64,000 nucleotides of DNA from Bacillota bacterium (lineage in GTDB: Bacteria > Bacillota_E > JAJZYS01 > JAJYTV01). This document shows, in pieces, positions 6,833-15,389 of the stretch. Where the stretch lies: NCBI GenBank assembly GCA_021845645.1, contig JAJZVM010000003.1, forward strand, positions 62,001 through 126,000, given 5' to 3'. The position numbers were made by a program, and so were the translations under genes. A model generated the notes under the pieces. It was not told the DNA's origin. It worked only from the letters and a program-made list of their open reading frames with translations, and searched no databases. Numbering within the stretch: position 1 is the first letter of the stretch; each line of letters opens with the position of its first letter.

Positions 6833-8302
6833 CTAGCCTGTCTCGCCAGAGGCGGCCTCGATCTCGGCGAGCCGCGGCTCCGACGGTTTGGTCATCGTCA
6901 GGATGCCCACGGCCGCGAAGAGCGGCATGGCGAGGAATACTGCGCGAAAGGCTGCGAGAAAGAGGTGCGGGTAGGCGGGTGAGGTGTGGGGAGGGTTCGA
7001 GGAGTCGCCCATGAGGAGCCAGTAGATGGACAGGCCCATGGCGGCGGCGGCGACGCCCAGGATGCGCCCGAGGTTGCGCTGCGTTGCGAGCAGCCCAGAC
7101 GCGGTGCCCGTGTCGGCTCCAGAGACGGAGTTCAGAACCGCCGTGTTGTTTGGCGCGTTGAAGAGCCCCGCGGCGACGCCCACGAGGCCGGAAAGGAGCC
7201 AGACGCCCCAGAGCGGTGGACCGCCGGGCCAAAGGGCGAACAAGAGGTCCGCGAGTGCGAATGCCCCCAGGCCGACGCGACCCGGCAGGAGCACTCCTAT
7301 GCGGTCGGCGATGCGGCCCCCGACGGGCGACAGCAGGATCATGACGAGGGCCTGCGGTGCGATGCTGAGGCCGACGATGGCCATCGGCTCGCGCAGGACG
7401 ATGCGCAGGTAGAACGGCAGGAGGAACGAAGGCGCCATCATCAGGAGCCAGTAGGCAAGTCCGCTGACGAGATTGCGCCAGAAGGGGGCGATGCGGAACA
7501 GCCGCAGTGGCATGACGGGCCGTGCGGCGCGCGCTTCCCGCATGATGAACAGGTAGCCGGCAAGAGCGGTCAGCAGCAGGAGCCAGAGGGAGGACCGGTT
7601 CGGCAAATCCGCGAGGCCGAACTCGAGCAGGGTCGCCCCAGCGAAGAAGAGCATGGAGCCCGTCCAGTCGAAGGCTGCCGGCCGCAGCTCAAGTTCCCTG
7701 GCGAAACGCGGCAGGTAGCGCCATGATGCCCAGACGCCCCAGATGCCCACGGGCACGTTCACCCAGAAGATGCTTCGCCAGCCGAACAGCGCCGTGAGGA
7801 TGCCGCCGAGCGGCGGGCCGAGCAGGTTGCCCGCCGCCACCACCGCACCGATCAGGCCGAGCACCCGCCCCCGCTGGTCTTGCGGAAACGTCAGGGCGAC
7901 GATCGCCATCACGTTGGCCTGGATGATGGCCCCGCCCAGGCCCTGCAGCACGCGTGCCGCGAGCAGCGCCGGCAGACCTGGCGCAAGCGCCGCTGCGACG
8001 GAACCGACGGTGAAGCCGGCCAGCCCCAGGGTGAACAGCCGTGAGCGCCCGAGCCAGTCTGCGACCTGCGACGTCAACGGCAGCACGCCCGTGATGACCA
8101 GCAGGTACGCCGTGACGACCCACTGCAGCAGGGAGACGGGCAGGCCGAACTCGTGCTGCATCACGGGCAGGGCCACGTTCACGACGGTCGCGTCGAGGTT
8201 GACCATCAGGGTGCCGGTGGTCGCGGCCGCGAAGCTCAGCCAGAGAGCCGGGCCTTCGAGCACGTAGGTTCGCGGCCGGGCCGCGTCGCGGGGGAGACTC
8301 AT
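6833..8302 (-). CDS. MFS transporter, DHA2 (EmrB/QacA) drug-efflux family
   Basis: 489 residues from ATG at 8302. Fourteen hydrophobic segments are visible, the DHA2 number. Family motifs include LDATVVNVALP in helix 1 (DHA2 motif D1), WVVTAYLLVITGVLPL in helix 2, VADWLGRSRLF (motif A) and RVLQGLGGAIIQ (motif B, arginine in helix 4). It is likely a proton-driven exporter of hydrophobic compounds. It is divergent from a PadR-family repressor gene; such neighbours commonly regulate the adjacent pump in response to the exported compound. Positions upstream of 8302 in the same frame have no ribosome binding site, so the shorter start is preferred. Confidence 0.88.
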   Translation of the reverse strand: MSLPRDAARPRTYVLEGPALWLSFAAATTGTLMVNLDATVVNVALPVMQHEFGLPVSLLQWVVTAYLLVITGVLPLTSQVADWLGRSRLFTLGLAGFTVGSVAAALAPGLPALLAARVLQGLGGAIIQANVMAIVALTFPQDQRGRVLGLIGAVVAAGNLLGPPLGGILTALFGWRSIFWVNVPVGIWGVWASWRYLPRFARELELRPAAFDWTGSMLFFAGATLLEFGLADLPNRSSLWLLLLTALAGYLFIMREARAARPVMPLRLFRIAPFWRNLVSGLAYWLLMMAPSFLLPFYLRIVLREPMAIVGLSIAPQALVMILLSPVGGRIADRIGVLLPGRVGLGAFALADLLFALWPGGPPLWGVWLLSGLVGVAAGLFNAPNNTAVLNSVSGADTGTASGLLATQRNLGRILGVAAAAMGLSIYWLLMGDSSNPPHTSPAYPHLFLAAFRAVFLAMPLFAAVGILTMTKPSEPRLAEIEAASGETG

Positions 8303-8329
8303 CGCGAGGACCCCATTTCGGACTTGTCC

Positions 8330-8373
8330 TGCACACGGTACTACGAAATGCAGTATAATGCAATGTGCACTGC
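8330..8373 (+). promoter_or_regulatory. promoter and candidate PadR operator
   Basis: TGCACA (8330-8335) and a consensus TATAAT (8354-8359) are separated by 18 bp and point to the PadR gene. An inverted repeat GCAGT-N14-ACTGC (8350-8373) straddles the -10 box and start site, an apt place for autorepression. On the opposite strand TATACT (complement of 8353-8358) could serve the divergent MFS gene. Transcription beginning near 8366 excludes the upstream ATG at 8358 as the PadR start. Confidence 0.6.
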
Positions 8374-8387
8374 TAAACACGGAAGGA

Positions 8388-8759
8388 GTGACATGCCTTA
8401 CGCGCACGGACGATTCCGGCCGCCGCTACCAGACCGGGCGTCACCTTGCCGCGTTCCTGCTGCTATTGGTCCTGCAGCGGCCGGACCACGGCGGCTCGCT
8501 GATCGAGCGTCTGCGAAGCCTGCATGCCACCCCGTGGACGGTGGACAGCGGGCGCGTCTATCGCCTCCTGCGCGAGATGGAGGAGGAGGGCGCCTTGCGC
8601 TCGAACTGGGAGCAGATGGATGCAGGCCAGCCCGTGCGCGTGTATCGCATCACGCCTCTCGGCGAGGCGCGGCTTGCACAGCAGGCGGGGGAGATCCAGG
8701 CGCGGCGCGATGCGCTGGACCGCTTCCTGCAAATGTGGCGCGGATCCCAGCGGGCATGA
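8388..8759 (+). CDS. PadR-family transcriptional regulator
   Basis: Winged-helix PadR domain: GRHLAAFLLLLVLQRPDHGG (helix 1 and the conserved HGG/HGY turn), SLIERLRSL, WTVDSGRVYRLLREMEEEGA (recognition helix), then VRVYRITPLGEARL and a short C-terminal dimerisation helix to residue ~120. The start is uncertain. GTG at 8388 is in frame but directly abuts the GGAAGGA ribosome binding site. ATG at 8393 has ideal spacing but is in another frame. A frameshift near the start codon or a GTG start are the alternatives. It probably represses the divergent DHA2 exporter. Confidence 0.8.
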   Translation: MTCLTRTDDSGRRYQTGRHLAAFLLLLVLQRPDHGGSLIERLRSLHATPWTVDSGRVYRLLREMEEEGALRSNWEQMDAGQPVRVYRITPLGEARLAQQAGEIQARRDALDRFLQMWRGSQRA

Positions 8760-8817
8760 TTGGTCGCCGCGGCTGCGCCGGCGCAGAGGATGCTTTGGCG
8801 AACGGAGGTCCTGCGAG

Positions 8818-9852
8818 TTGAAGGCAGTGCGCATGTTCGAGCATGGCGGTCCTGAGGTGCTGCGCTACGAGGACGCGCCCTGCCCTGAGCCCGGTCCGGG
8901 GCAGGTGCTGCTGAGGGTGCGGGCGGCCTCGCTGAACCATCTCGACATCTGGAGCCGCACGGGTCTGCCTGGTCGCACGTCGCCACCGATGCCGCACATC
9001 CTCGGCAACGATGCGGCCGGTGAGGTGGCCGCCGTGGGGCCCGGCGCGCCTTCGGATCTTGTCGGCCGGCGCTTTCTGCTGAATCCCGGCTTCGGCTGCG
9101 GCCGCTGCGAGCACTGCCTCGCCGGGAGGGAAACCCTTTGCCGGCAGTATCGCGTCCTTGGTTACGAGTTGCCCGGCACGCACGCCGAGTACGTGCTCGC
9201 GCCCGTCGAGAACCTGGTGGAGATGCCGGAGGGCCTGGATTACGTAGGCGCGGGCGCCATCGGACTCGTGTTCCTGACGGCCTGGCATATGCTCGTGGCG
9301 CTCGGCCGCGTGGCACCCGGGCAGACAGTCCTTGTGCTCGGGGCGGGATCCGGCGTCGGGAGCGCCGCCATCCAGATCGCGAAGCTTTTCGGCGCGCGGG
9401 TGATCGCCACGGCATCGGGCGGCGAGAAGTGCCACAAGGCACTCGAGCTCGGCGCCGACGAGGCGATCGATCACCAGAGCCGCCAGATCCATCTTGAGGT
9501 GCGCCGGCTGACGGATCGCCGGGGAGTCGACATCGTGGTCGAGCACATCGGACAGGCCACCTGGCCGGAGAGCCTGCGCAGCCTGACGCCGGGCGGGCGG
9601 CTCGTCACCTGCGGCGCGACGACGGGCCCTTTCGGCGAAACCGACATCCGCTACATCTTCAGCCGCCAGCTGCAGGTGCTCGGGTCCTACATGGGCTCCC
9701 GCGCAGAGCTTCTCGCAGTGATGCCGCACTTCGCGTCCGGTGCCCTGCGGCCTGTGGTCGACCGGGTCTTCCCGCTGGCCGAGGCGGCACAGGCGCACGG
9801 CCGCCTCGAAGGGCGAAGCCACTTCGGCAAGGTCGTGCTGGTCCTCGACTAG
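8818..9852 (+). CDS. zinc-type medium-chain alcohol dehydrogenase/quinone reductase
   Basis: 344 residues from a TTG at 8818, nine bases after GGAGG; this gives the typical family opening MKAVRMFEHGGPEVL. Medium-chain dehydrogenase features: GNDAAGEVAAVG near residue 65, a structural-zinc lobe CGRCEHC...C near residues 95-110, then the Rossmann segment VLGAGSGVGSAAIQ near 175 and a C-terminal YMGSRAELLAVM. The catalytic-zinc Cys usual near residue 40 is not obvious (SLNHLDIWSRTGLP), which is nearer to the quinone-oxidoreductase branch, while the structural-zinc cysteines are present. NAD(P)H-dependent oxidoreductase; substrate not deducible. It stands alone on its strand. Confidence 0.85.
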   Translation: MKAVRMFEHGGPEVLRYEDAPCPEPGPGQVLLRVRAASLNHLDIWSRTGLPGRTSPPMPHILGNDAAGEVAAVGPGAPSDLVGRRFLLNPGFGCGRCEHCLAGRETLCRQYRVLGYELPGTHAEYVLAPVENLVEMPEGLDYVGAGAIGLVFLTAWHMLVALGRVAPGQTVLVLGAGSGVGSAAIQIAKLFGARVIATASGGEKCHKALELGADEAIDHQSRQIHLEVRRLTDRRGVDIVVEHIGQATWPESLRSLTPGGRLVTCGATTGPFGETDIRYIFSRQLQVLGSYMGSRAELLAVMPHFASGALRPVVDRVFPLAEAAQAHGRLEGRSHFGKVVLVLD

Positions 9853-9998
9853 TCATGATGCACGGGGCGCAGTCCGCGAAACAGCAGGGCCGTGCGGGCC
9901 CAAGGCAAGAGGCCTCGGCCCAGAGCAGGCCCTGCGCCAGGAACCAAACAGCGCATCGGCGACGAGCGGCGACGCCGCGCACAGGATGCCAGCGTCAG

Positions 9999-10355
9999 CT
10001 ACGTCCCGCCCCGGCCACTTCGCGGGCTTGCCGCGGTTCCGCCGCCTCCGCCCGCCCTGGGCAGCCCGGCGATCCAGTTCGTGAGGAAGCGGCCTCCCTG
10101 GCCGACGATCAATCCTGTCAGGAGCACACCGACGAACGAGGGTTGGAACGGCAGTCCGAGCTCTGCGAGGATGTCCGCGTCCGCTGCAAAGCCGAGGCCA
10201 ACGCCGGCTGCCGTCGAGAGCCACTCGCCAAGGTTCTGGCGGACCCGCGCGCTGAGGGCTCCTTGCGGCACCAGCCGCTCACCGATGCGCGAGACGGTCT
10301 GCGACAGGTAGGCGAGGACAAAGAGGCGGGTGAGGGTGCTGGCCAGATCGCCCAC
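9999..10355 (-). CDS. small conserved-looking membrane protein, unknown function
   Basis: 118 residues from GTG at 10355, placed after GGGAGGGA at six-base spacing; an upstream extension in the same frame has no ribosome binding site. Hydrophobic stretches near residues 8-22 (LFVLAYLSQTVS), 50-65 (STAAGVGLGFAADA) and 78-98 (FVGVLLTGLIVGQGG) suggest two or three membrane helices. The C-terminal 20 residues are Gly/Arg-rich and probably disordered. No family recognised. It is divergent from the succinate dehydrogenase operon and convergent with the dehydrogenase at 8818-9852. Confidence 0.6.
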   Translation of the reverse strand: MGDLASTLTRLFVLAYLSQTVSRIGERLVPQGALSARVRQNLGEWLSTAAGVGLGFAADADILAELGLPFQPSFVGVLLTGLIVGQGGRFLTNWIAGLPRAGGGGGTAASPRSGRGGT

Positions 10356-10499
10356 CGTGAATCCCTCCCGTTTGACGCTGCTGTTCTGTTTTATGTCACC
10401 CTGCGCCATAACGTGCCGCGGACGGTGGGTCATTTGGACTTCGGCGCAACGTAGCAAAAGGGGCCCAGAGTGGCTATGCGCAAGGATGAGCGTCTGCGC

Positions 10500-10505
10500 T
10501 ATACT
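10500..10505 (+). promoter_or_regulatory. candidate -10 box for the sdh operon
   Basis: TATACT lies 138 bp before the sdhC start in the 287-bp divergent gap; no clear -35 partner is visible 16-18 bp upstream. The rest of the gap holds nothing else I can support. Confidence 0.35.
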
Positions 10506-10642
10506 GGCGTTGTCGGCCTAAAGGCTTGGCTTGTTTTCCAGCCCTGGGCCCTGTGACGGCTAGGCGCGGCCGAGTGTTCTGTGTTTGTTCGACCGCGTCG
10601 ACCCACGGTACGAGCAAGCTTCCCGAGCGAGGAGGACGATCG

Positions 10643-11386
10643 GTGGCGCAAACTGCGGAGTCGCTGCGGCCAACCAAACCCAAGTCCCACTCCCTGCCCT
10701 ACTGGGTGGAACCTACCTTTACGGTCCTGGCACTCGGTCTCTTCGGCCTCTATACCCTCTGGCTCGTGTTCTTCCAGTCCAGCGGCCAGTTCCACAACTA
10801 TCTTTCGCCATTTTTCTCCCCGACGGAGTCCTGGGGTGTCAAGGTCCTGCCGGCGATCTGGGTGCTGTGGTCGCCCCTCCTGTTCCGCGCGACATGCTAC
10901 TACTACCGCAAGGAGATCTACCGCGGATTCTTCCATGACCCCGTCTCCTGCTCCGTGCCGGAGTCGCGCAAGTACTACTTCGGCGAAACGCGCTTCCCGT
11001 TCAGCTGGACGAACCTCCACCGCTGGTTCTGGTACGTGGCCGTCATCGTCCTCGTCTTCCTGTGGATCGATGCCGTGCAGGCCTTCATCTTCAACGGCCA
11101 CTTCGGCATCGGCCTCGGTTCGATCATCATGCTCATCAACGTCCTGCTGCTGACGGCCTACACGTTCTCCTGCCACGCCTTCCGCCACCTGATCGGCGGC
11201 GGCTCGCAGAAGTTCACCTGCGCCGACGGCCGCCCGACGACGCGCTTCAAGCTGTGGAACCGCGTCTCCGCCTGGAACGAGAACCACGGCACCTATGCCT
11301 GGATCTCCATGTTCTTCGTCTGGTTCACAGACGTCTATATCCGGCTTCTGATGAACGGCGTAATCCACGATGTGAGGTTTTTCTGA
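10643..11386 (+). CDS. sdhC: succinate dehydrogenase membrane-anchor subunit, Sdh1 type
   Basis: 247 residues from GTG at 10643, behind GAGGAGGA. Five hydrophobic segments are visible. The segments CYYYRKEIYRGFF (residue 85 on), SCSVPESRKYYFGETRFP (102 on), NLHRWFWY (124 on) and SCHAFRHLIGGG (176 on) recall the anchor of actinobacterial/mycobacterial Sdh1 rather than the short E. coli SdhC/D or the B. subtilis diheme SdhC. Mycobacterial Sdh1 carries a membrane-embedded Rieske cluster. Cys85, Cys103, Cys177, His178, His182 and His126 are available ligands here, but which are used is inference. It anchors SdhAB and passes electrons to menaquinone. The stop overlaps the sdhA start (TGATG). Confidence 0.82.
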   Translation: MAQTAESLRPTKPKSHSLPYWVEPTFTVLALGLFGLYTLWLVFFQSSGQFHNYLSPFFSPTESWGVKVLPAIWVLWSPLLFRATCYYYRKEIYRGFFHDPVSCSVPESRKYYFGETRFPFSWTNLHRWFWYVAVIVLVFLWIDAVQAFIFNGHFGIGLGSIIMLINVLLLTAYTFSCHAFRHLIGGGSQKFTCADGRPTTRFKLWNRVSAWNENHGTYAWISMFFVWFTDVYIRLLMNGVIHDVRFF

Positions 11387-13137
11387 TGAGCGAGGACATC
11401 GCGTACCACGAGTACGACGTACTGGTGATCGGAGCCGGCGGTGCCGGTCTGAGGGCTGCGATCGAAGCGGGGGAGGCTGGTCTCAAGACGGCCGTCCTGG
11501 GCAAGTCGCTCCTCGGCAAAGCGCATACGGTGATGGCGGAGGGCGGCGTCGCCGCCGCGCTCGGCAACGTCGACCCGCAGGACGGCTGGGAGACGCACTT
11601 CTACGACACCGTGCGCTCCGCGCACTTCATCAACGACTACCGCATGGCGGAGATCCACGCCAAGGAGTCGCCCGACCGGGTGCTCGAACTCGAATACTGG
11701 GGCGCCGTCTTCGACCGCACGCCGGACGGCAAGATCATGCAGCGCCCGTTCGGCGCGCACACCTTCCGCCGCCTGGCCCACGTCGGCGACCGGACAGGCA
11801 AGGAACTCATCCGCACCCTCGAGCAGAAGATCCTGACGCTTGACGTCGACATCTACCAGGAGATCACCGCGACGAAGCTCTTCAAGGACAAGGACCGCAT
11901 CGCCGGTTGCATCGCGTACTACCGGGAAGACGGCCGCCTTGCCGTGTTCACCGCCAAGGCCGTCGTCATCGCGACAGGCGGATGGGGCAAGGCGTACAAG
12001 GTGACGTCGAATTCCTGGGAGAGCACCGGCGACGGCGCGGCGCTCGCGTTCCGCGCAGGTGCGGAACTCGCCGACATGGAGATGGTCCAGTTCCACCCGA
12101 CCGGCATGACATGGCCGCCGGGAGTGCGCGGCATCCTGGTGACCGAAGGCGTGCGCGGTGAGGGCGGCCTCCTCTTCAACTCCGAGGGCGAGCGCTTCAT
12201 GGAGAAGTACGATCCGGCGCGCAAGGAGCTCTCCTCGCGCGATGTCGTCGCGCGCTCGATCTACAAGGAGGTCAAGGCGGGCCGCGGCACGCCGCACGGC
12301 GGCGCCTGGCTCGACATCACCCACAAGGGCGCGGCGTTCGTCAAGCGCAAGCTGCCGGGCATGTACGAGCAGTTCATGGCCCTGGCCGACATCGACATCA
12401 CGAAGTCCCGCTTCGAGGTGGCCCCCACGATCCACTACACCATGGGCGGCCTGCGCGTGGACCCCTACACCGGGGCGACCAGCGTGCCGGGACTCTTCGC
12501 GGCCGGCGAGTGCGCGGCGGGACTCCATGGTGCGAACCGCCTGGGCGGCAACTCCCTCTCGGACATTCTCGTCTTCGGGCGCCGGGCCGGTGCCGGGGCG
12601 ATGGAGTACGCCAAGAACAGCTCCATGCCCAAGATCGACGGTGCCGAGGTCCGGGCAGAGGTGGAGCGCGTGCTCGCGCCCTTCACGCGCAGCGAGGGAG
12701 AGAACCCGTACCGCCTGCACGAGGAAATGCAGGAGATCATGGCGAGCCACGCCGGCATCGAGCGCAACGGTCCCGAACTCGAGAAGGGCCTCGCGCGCCT
12801 GCAGGAGTTGCGGGAGCGCACCGTCAACATGCGTGCACCCGGCTCGCGCCAATTCAACCCCGGCTGGCACGGCGTCTTCGACGTGCAGAACATGGCGCTG
12901 CTGGGCGAGGCGATCCTGCGCGGCGCCATCGAGCGCAAGGAAAGCCGCGGTGCCCAGTGGCGCACGGACTTCCCCGACGAACTCGAGGAGCAGGGCAAGG
13001 TCAATTACGTGCAGCGCCTCACGGACCACGGCATCGAGGTGCGTCCCGAGCCCGTACCGCAGATGTCGGAGGAGCTGGCTGCCCTCTTCAGCCGGGGCGT
13101 AGCCCCGGGCCTCGCGAACTCGGCCAGGAAGGAGTAG
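11386..13137 (+). CDS. sdhA: succinate dehydrogenase/fumarate reductase flavoprotein subunit
   Basis: 583 residues starting at the ATG shared with the sdhC stop. It has the FAD-binding DVLVIGAGGAGLRAAIEA at residue ~10, and KAHTVMAEGGVAA with the His that carries covalent FAD in this family. The active-site region is ELADMEMVQFHPTGM, then TEGVRGEGG, the R-containing SRDVVARSIYKEV, HYTMGGLRVD and the C-terminal GANRLGGNSLSD. Length is normal. It oxidises succinate to fumarate (or the reverse) in the cytoplasmic head of complex II and passes electrons to SdhB, encoded six bases downstream. Confidence 0.96.
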   Translation: MSEDIAYHEYDVLVIGAGGAGLRAAIEAGEAGLKTAVLGKSLLGKAHTVMAEGGVAAALGNVDPQDGWETHFYDTVRSAHFINDYRMAEIHAKESPDRVLELEYWGAVFDRTPDGKIMQRPFGAHTFRRLAHVGDRTGKELIRTLEQKILTLDVDIYQEITATKLFKDKDRIAGCIAYYREDGRLAVFTAKAVVIATGGWGKAYKVTSNSWESTGDGAALAFRAGAELADMEMVQFHPTGMTWPPGVRGILVTEGVRGEGGLLFNSEGERFMEKYDPARKELSSRDVVARSIYKEVKAGRGTPHGGAWLDITHKGAAFVKRKLPGMYEQFMALADIDITKSRFEVAPTIHYTMGGLRVDPYTGATSVPGLFAAGECAAGLHGANRLGGNSLSDILVFGRRAGAGAMEYAKNSSMPKIDGAEVRAEVERVLAPFTRSEGENPYRLHEEMQEIMASHAGIERNGPELEKGLARLQELRERTVNMRAPGSRQFNPGWHGVFDVQNMALLGEAILRGAIERKESRGAQWRTDFPDELEEQGKVNYVQRLTDHGIEVRPEPVPQMSEELAALFSRGVAPGLANSARKE

Positions 13138-13143
13138 TCGGCC

Positions 13144-13872
13144 ATGCCTGATGAGATCACCCTCAGCGTATACCGCGGTGACAAGAGCGGCGGCAAGGAA
13201 GTCGAGTACAAGGTGCCGATCGAGACCGGCATGGTCGTTCTCGACGCGCTGCACTTCATCCAGGCCCATGACGCACCGGATCTTGCCGTGCGCTGGAACT
13301 GCAAGGCTGCCCACTGCGGCTCTTGCAGCGCCGAGATCAACGGCTCGCCGAAGCTGCTTTGCAAGACGCGCGTCGACGAGTATGTCGGCGAGGTCATCCA
13401 CGTGCGGCCGATGCACAGCTTCCCTGTGATCAAGGACCTTGTCACCGACGTTTCGTGGAACTATGACAGGCTCAGGCAGGTACCTGCCTTCCAGCCCGCG
13501 ATCAAGGCGCCGTTCACCTTGCAGCAGCGGGACGTGGATCGCATCGAGGAGTTCCGCAACTGCATCGAGTGCTTCCTCTGCCAGAACGTCTGCCACGTGC
13601 TGCGCGACCATGACGCGAAGGACCGCTACTGGGGCCCGCGCCTCATGATCCGCATCGCCGAACTCGAGATGCACCCGCTCGACACCGGCGACCGGCTGGA
13701 ACTGCTCAAGGGCGCCGCAGGCGTCGGCATGTGCAACATCACGAAGTGCTGCACCGTCGTCTGCCCGCAGGGCATCGACATCACGGACAATGGCATCATC
13801 CCGCTCAAGGAGCGCGTCGCGGACGTCTACTGGGATCCGCTCGGCGGACTCGTGCGCAAGCTGCACAAGTAG
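13144..13872 (+). CDS. sdhB: succinate dehydrogenase/fumarate reductase iron-sulfur subunit
   Basis: 242 residues behind GGAAGGAG. Cluster ligands are all present: Cys53, 58, 61 and 73 for the [2Fe-2S] centre (WNCKAAHCGSC...C), and Cys140, 143, 146 and 150 (CIECFLCQNVC) together with Cys197, 202/203 and 207 (CNITKCCTVVCP) for the two C-terminal clusters. The extra Cys at 203 is adjacent to the expected ligand. It carries electrons from the flavoprotein to the SdhC anchor. A strong hairpin ten bases after the stop ends the three-gene operon. Confidence 0.96.
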   Translation: MPDEITLSVYRGDKSGGKEVEYKVPIETGMVVLDALHFIQAHDAPDLAVRWNCKAAHCGSCSAEINGSPKLLCKTRVDEYVGEVIHVRPMHSFPVIKDLVTDVSWNYDRLRQVPAFQPAIKAPFTLQQRDVDRIEEFRNCIECFLCQNVCHVLRDHDAKDRYWGPRLMIRIAELEMHPLDTGDRLELLKGAAGVGMCNITKCCTVVCPQGIDITDNGIIPLKERVADVYWDPLGGLVRKLHK

Positions 13873-13882
13873 ATCCCAGCGT

Positions 13883-13914
13883 GGACGCCCCGGGCGGGAA
13901 TGCCCGGGGCGTCC
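13883..13914 (+). terminator. terminator of the sdhCAB operon
   Basis: Perfect 13-bp stem GGACGCCCCGGGC/GCCCGGGGCGTCC with a six-base loop, ten bases after the sdhB stop and followed by CCTTGTT. The T-tract is weak. Confidence 0.8.
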
Positions 13915-13937
13915 CTTGTTGGGGGAGGCGGTTTCCG

Positions 13938-15212
13938 ATGGCTGAGACAAGGCCCAGGGTCGTCGTCGTAGGCGGTGGCTTCGGCGGACTCTATGCGGCG
14001 ATGGCCTTGCGCGACGCGCCTGTGCTCGTCACGCTGTGCGATCGCAACAACTACCACCTGTTCCAGCCGCTGCTCTATCAGGTGGCAACGGGCGGTCTCT
14101 CGACCGAGGAGATCGCAGCCCCGATCCGCCGTATCCTGCGCAGCCAGCAAAACGCCGACGTTCTGCTGATGGACGTCCAGGCAGTCGATCTCGAGCGGCG
14201 AGAGGTGGTGCATGGCCAGGGGCGCCTCTCGTACGACTATCTCGTCGTCGCCACGGGTGCACGCCACGCCTACTTCGGGCATGGGGAGTGGGAGGCGGAC
14301 GCACCTGGCCTCAAGACGATCGATGACGCGCTGGCCATCCGCCGGCGCATCTACATGGCCTACGAGGAGGCCGAGCGCTGCACCGATGCCAGCCTCCTGC
14401 CCGCGTTCCTCGACTTCGTCGTAGTGGGCGGCGGTCCGACGGGCGTCGAAATGGCCGGTGCGATCGCAGAAATCGCCCGCCGCACCTTGCGCCGCGACTT
14501 TCGGCACATCGATCCGGCATCCTCGCGCATCATCCTGGTCGAGGCGGGTCCCCGGGTGCTGCCAGGGTTCCCGGCACAACTGAGCACGAAAGCCATGCAG
14601 GAGCTGACCGCCATGGGCGTCGAGGTGCGGCTCGGCACCCCCGTGACCGGCGTGTCGGCGGATGGCGTGCAGCTTGGCGACACGTGGATCCCGAGTCGCA
14701 CCGTGATCTGGGCCGCGGGCGTGGAGGCGTCGCCGCTCGGACGGTCTCTCGCCGATCCGGCGGATCGCGCCGGCCGGGTGGAGGTCGCGGCGGATCTCTC
14801 CCTGCCGGGCCACCCGGAGGTATTCGTCGTCGGCGACCTCGCGCTGGTGCCTGGGTCGGACGGACGCCCGCTCCCCGGCCTCGCGCCCGTGGCGATGCAG
14901 GAGGGCCGCACGGCCGCCCGGAACATCGCGCGACGCATCGGTGGTCAGCCCACGACGCCATTTCGCTACAGGGACCGGGGGGTGCTCGCGACGATCGGGC
15001 GGCGTGCCGCCGTCGCGGACGTGCGCGGCGTGCGCCTGACGGGGTTCCCGGCCTGGCTCGCGTGGCTGTTCGTGCACATCCTCTACCTGATCGGCTTCGA
15101 CAACCGCGTGGTGGTGCTCTGGCGCTGGGCTTACGCGTACGTCACGTTCGAGCGGGCCGCGCGGCTGATCACCGGAGCGGCGGCGCAGCAGGACTTCATG
15201 GGGGGCCATTAG
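13938..15212 (+). CDS. type II NADH dehydrogenase (NDH-2)
   Basis: 424 residues from ATG at 13938, preceded by GGGGGAGG. Two Rossmann motifs: VVVVGGGFGGLYAAMAL (residue ~8, FAD) and FVVVGGGPTGVEMAGAIAE (~160, NADH). NDH-2 signatures NYHLFQPLLYQVATGGLS (~40) and VFVVGDLALV (~300, FAD) are present. The C-terminal amphipathic region WLAWLFVHILYLIGFDNRV with WRWAYAYVTFERAARLI is the membrane-attachment domain typical of the family. It oxidises NADH and reduces menaquinone without proton pumping. It lies behind sdhCAB but after a terminator, so it is probably transcribed separately or by read-through. Confidence 0.93.
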   Translation: MAETRPRVVVVGGGFGGLYAAMALRDAPVLVTLCDRNNYHLFQPLLYQVATGGLSTEEIAAPIRRILRSQQNADVLLMDVQAVDLERREVVHGQGRLSYDYLVVATGARHAYFGHGEWEADAPGLKTIDDALAIRRRIYMAYEEAERCTDASLLPAFLDFVVVGGGPTGVEMAGAIAEIARRTLRRDFRHIDPASSRIILVEAGPRVLPGFPAQLSTKAMQELTAMGVEVRLGTPVTGVSADGVQLGDTWIPSRTVIWAAGVEASPLGRSLADPADRAGRVEVAADLSLPGHPEVFVVGDLALVPGSDGRPLPGLAPVAMQEGRTAARNIARRIGGQPTTPFRYRDRGVLATIGRRAAVADVRGVRLTGFPAWLAWLFVHILYLIGFDNRVVVLWRWAYAYVTFERAARLITGAAAQQDFMGGH

Positions 15213-15389
15213 GCGACCAGGATGCCTCTGCCGGATGTCCGACGTCAGCGTGCCGCTTGCCGTACGCGAGGACCCCGCAGGCGGCGCAGTGGAATCGCGG
15301 CGGGCCTGGCGCACGGCATCGCCTGGCAGCCCTGCTACCTGCGACGAAAGTGGGCCATGCGGCAGACACACCCCGGCCAAACAGCGAAT

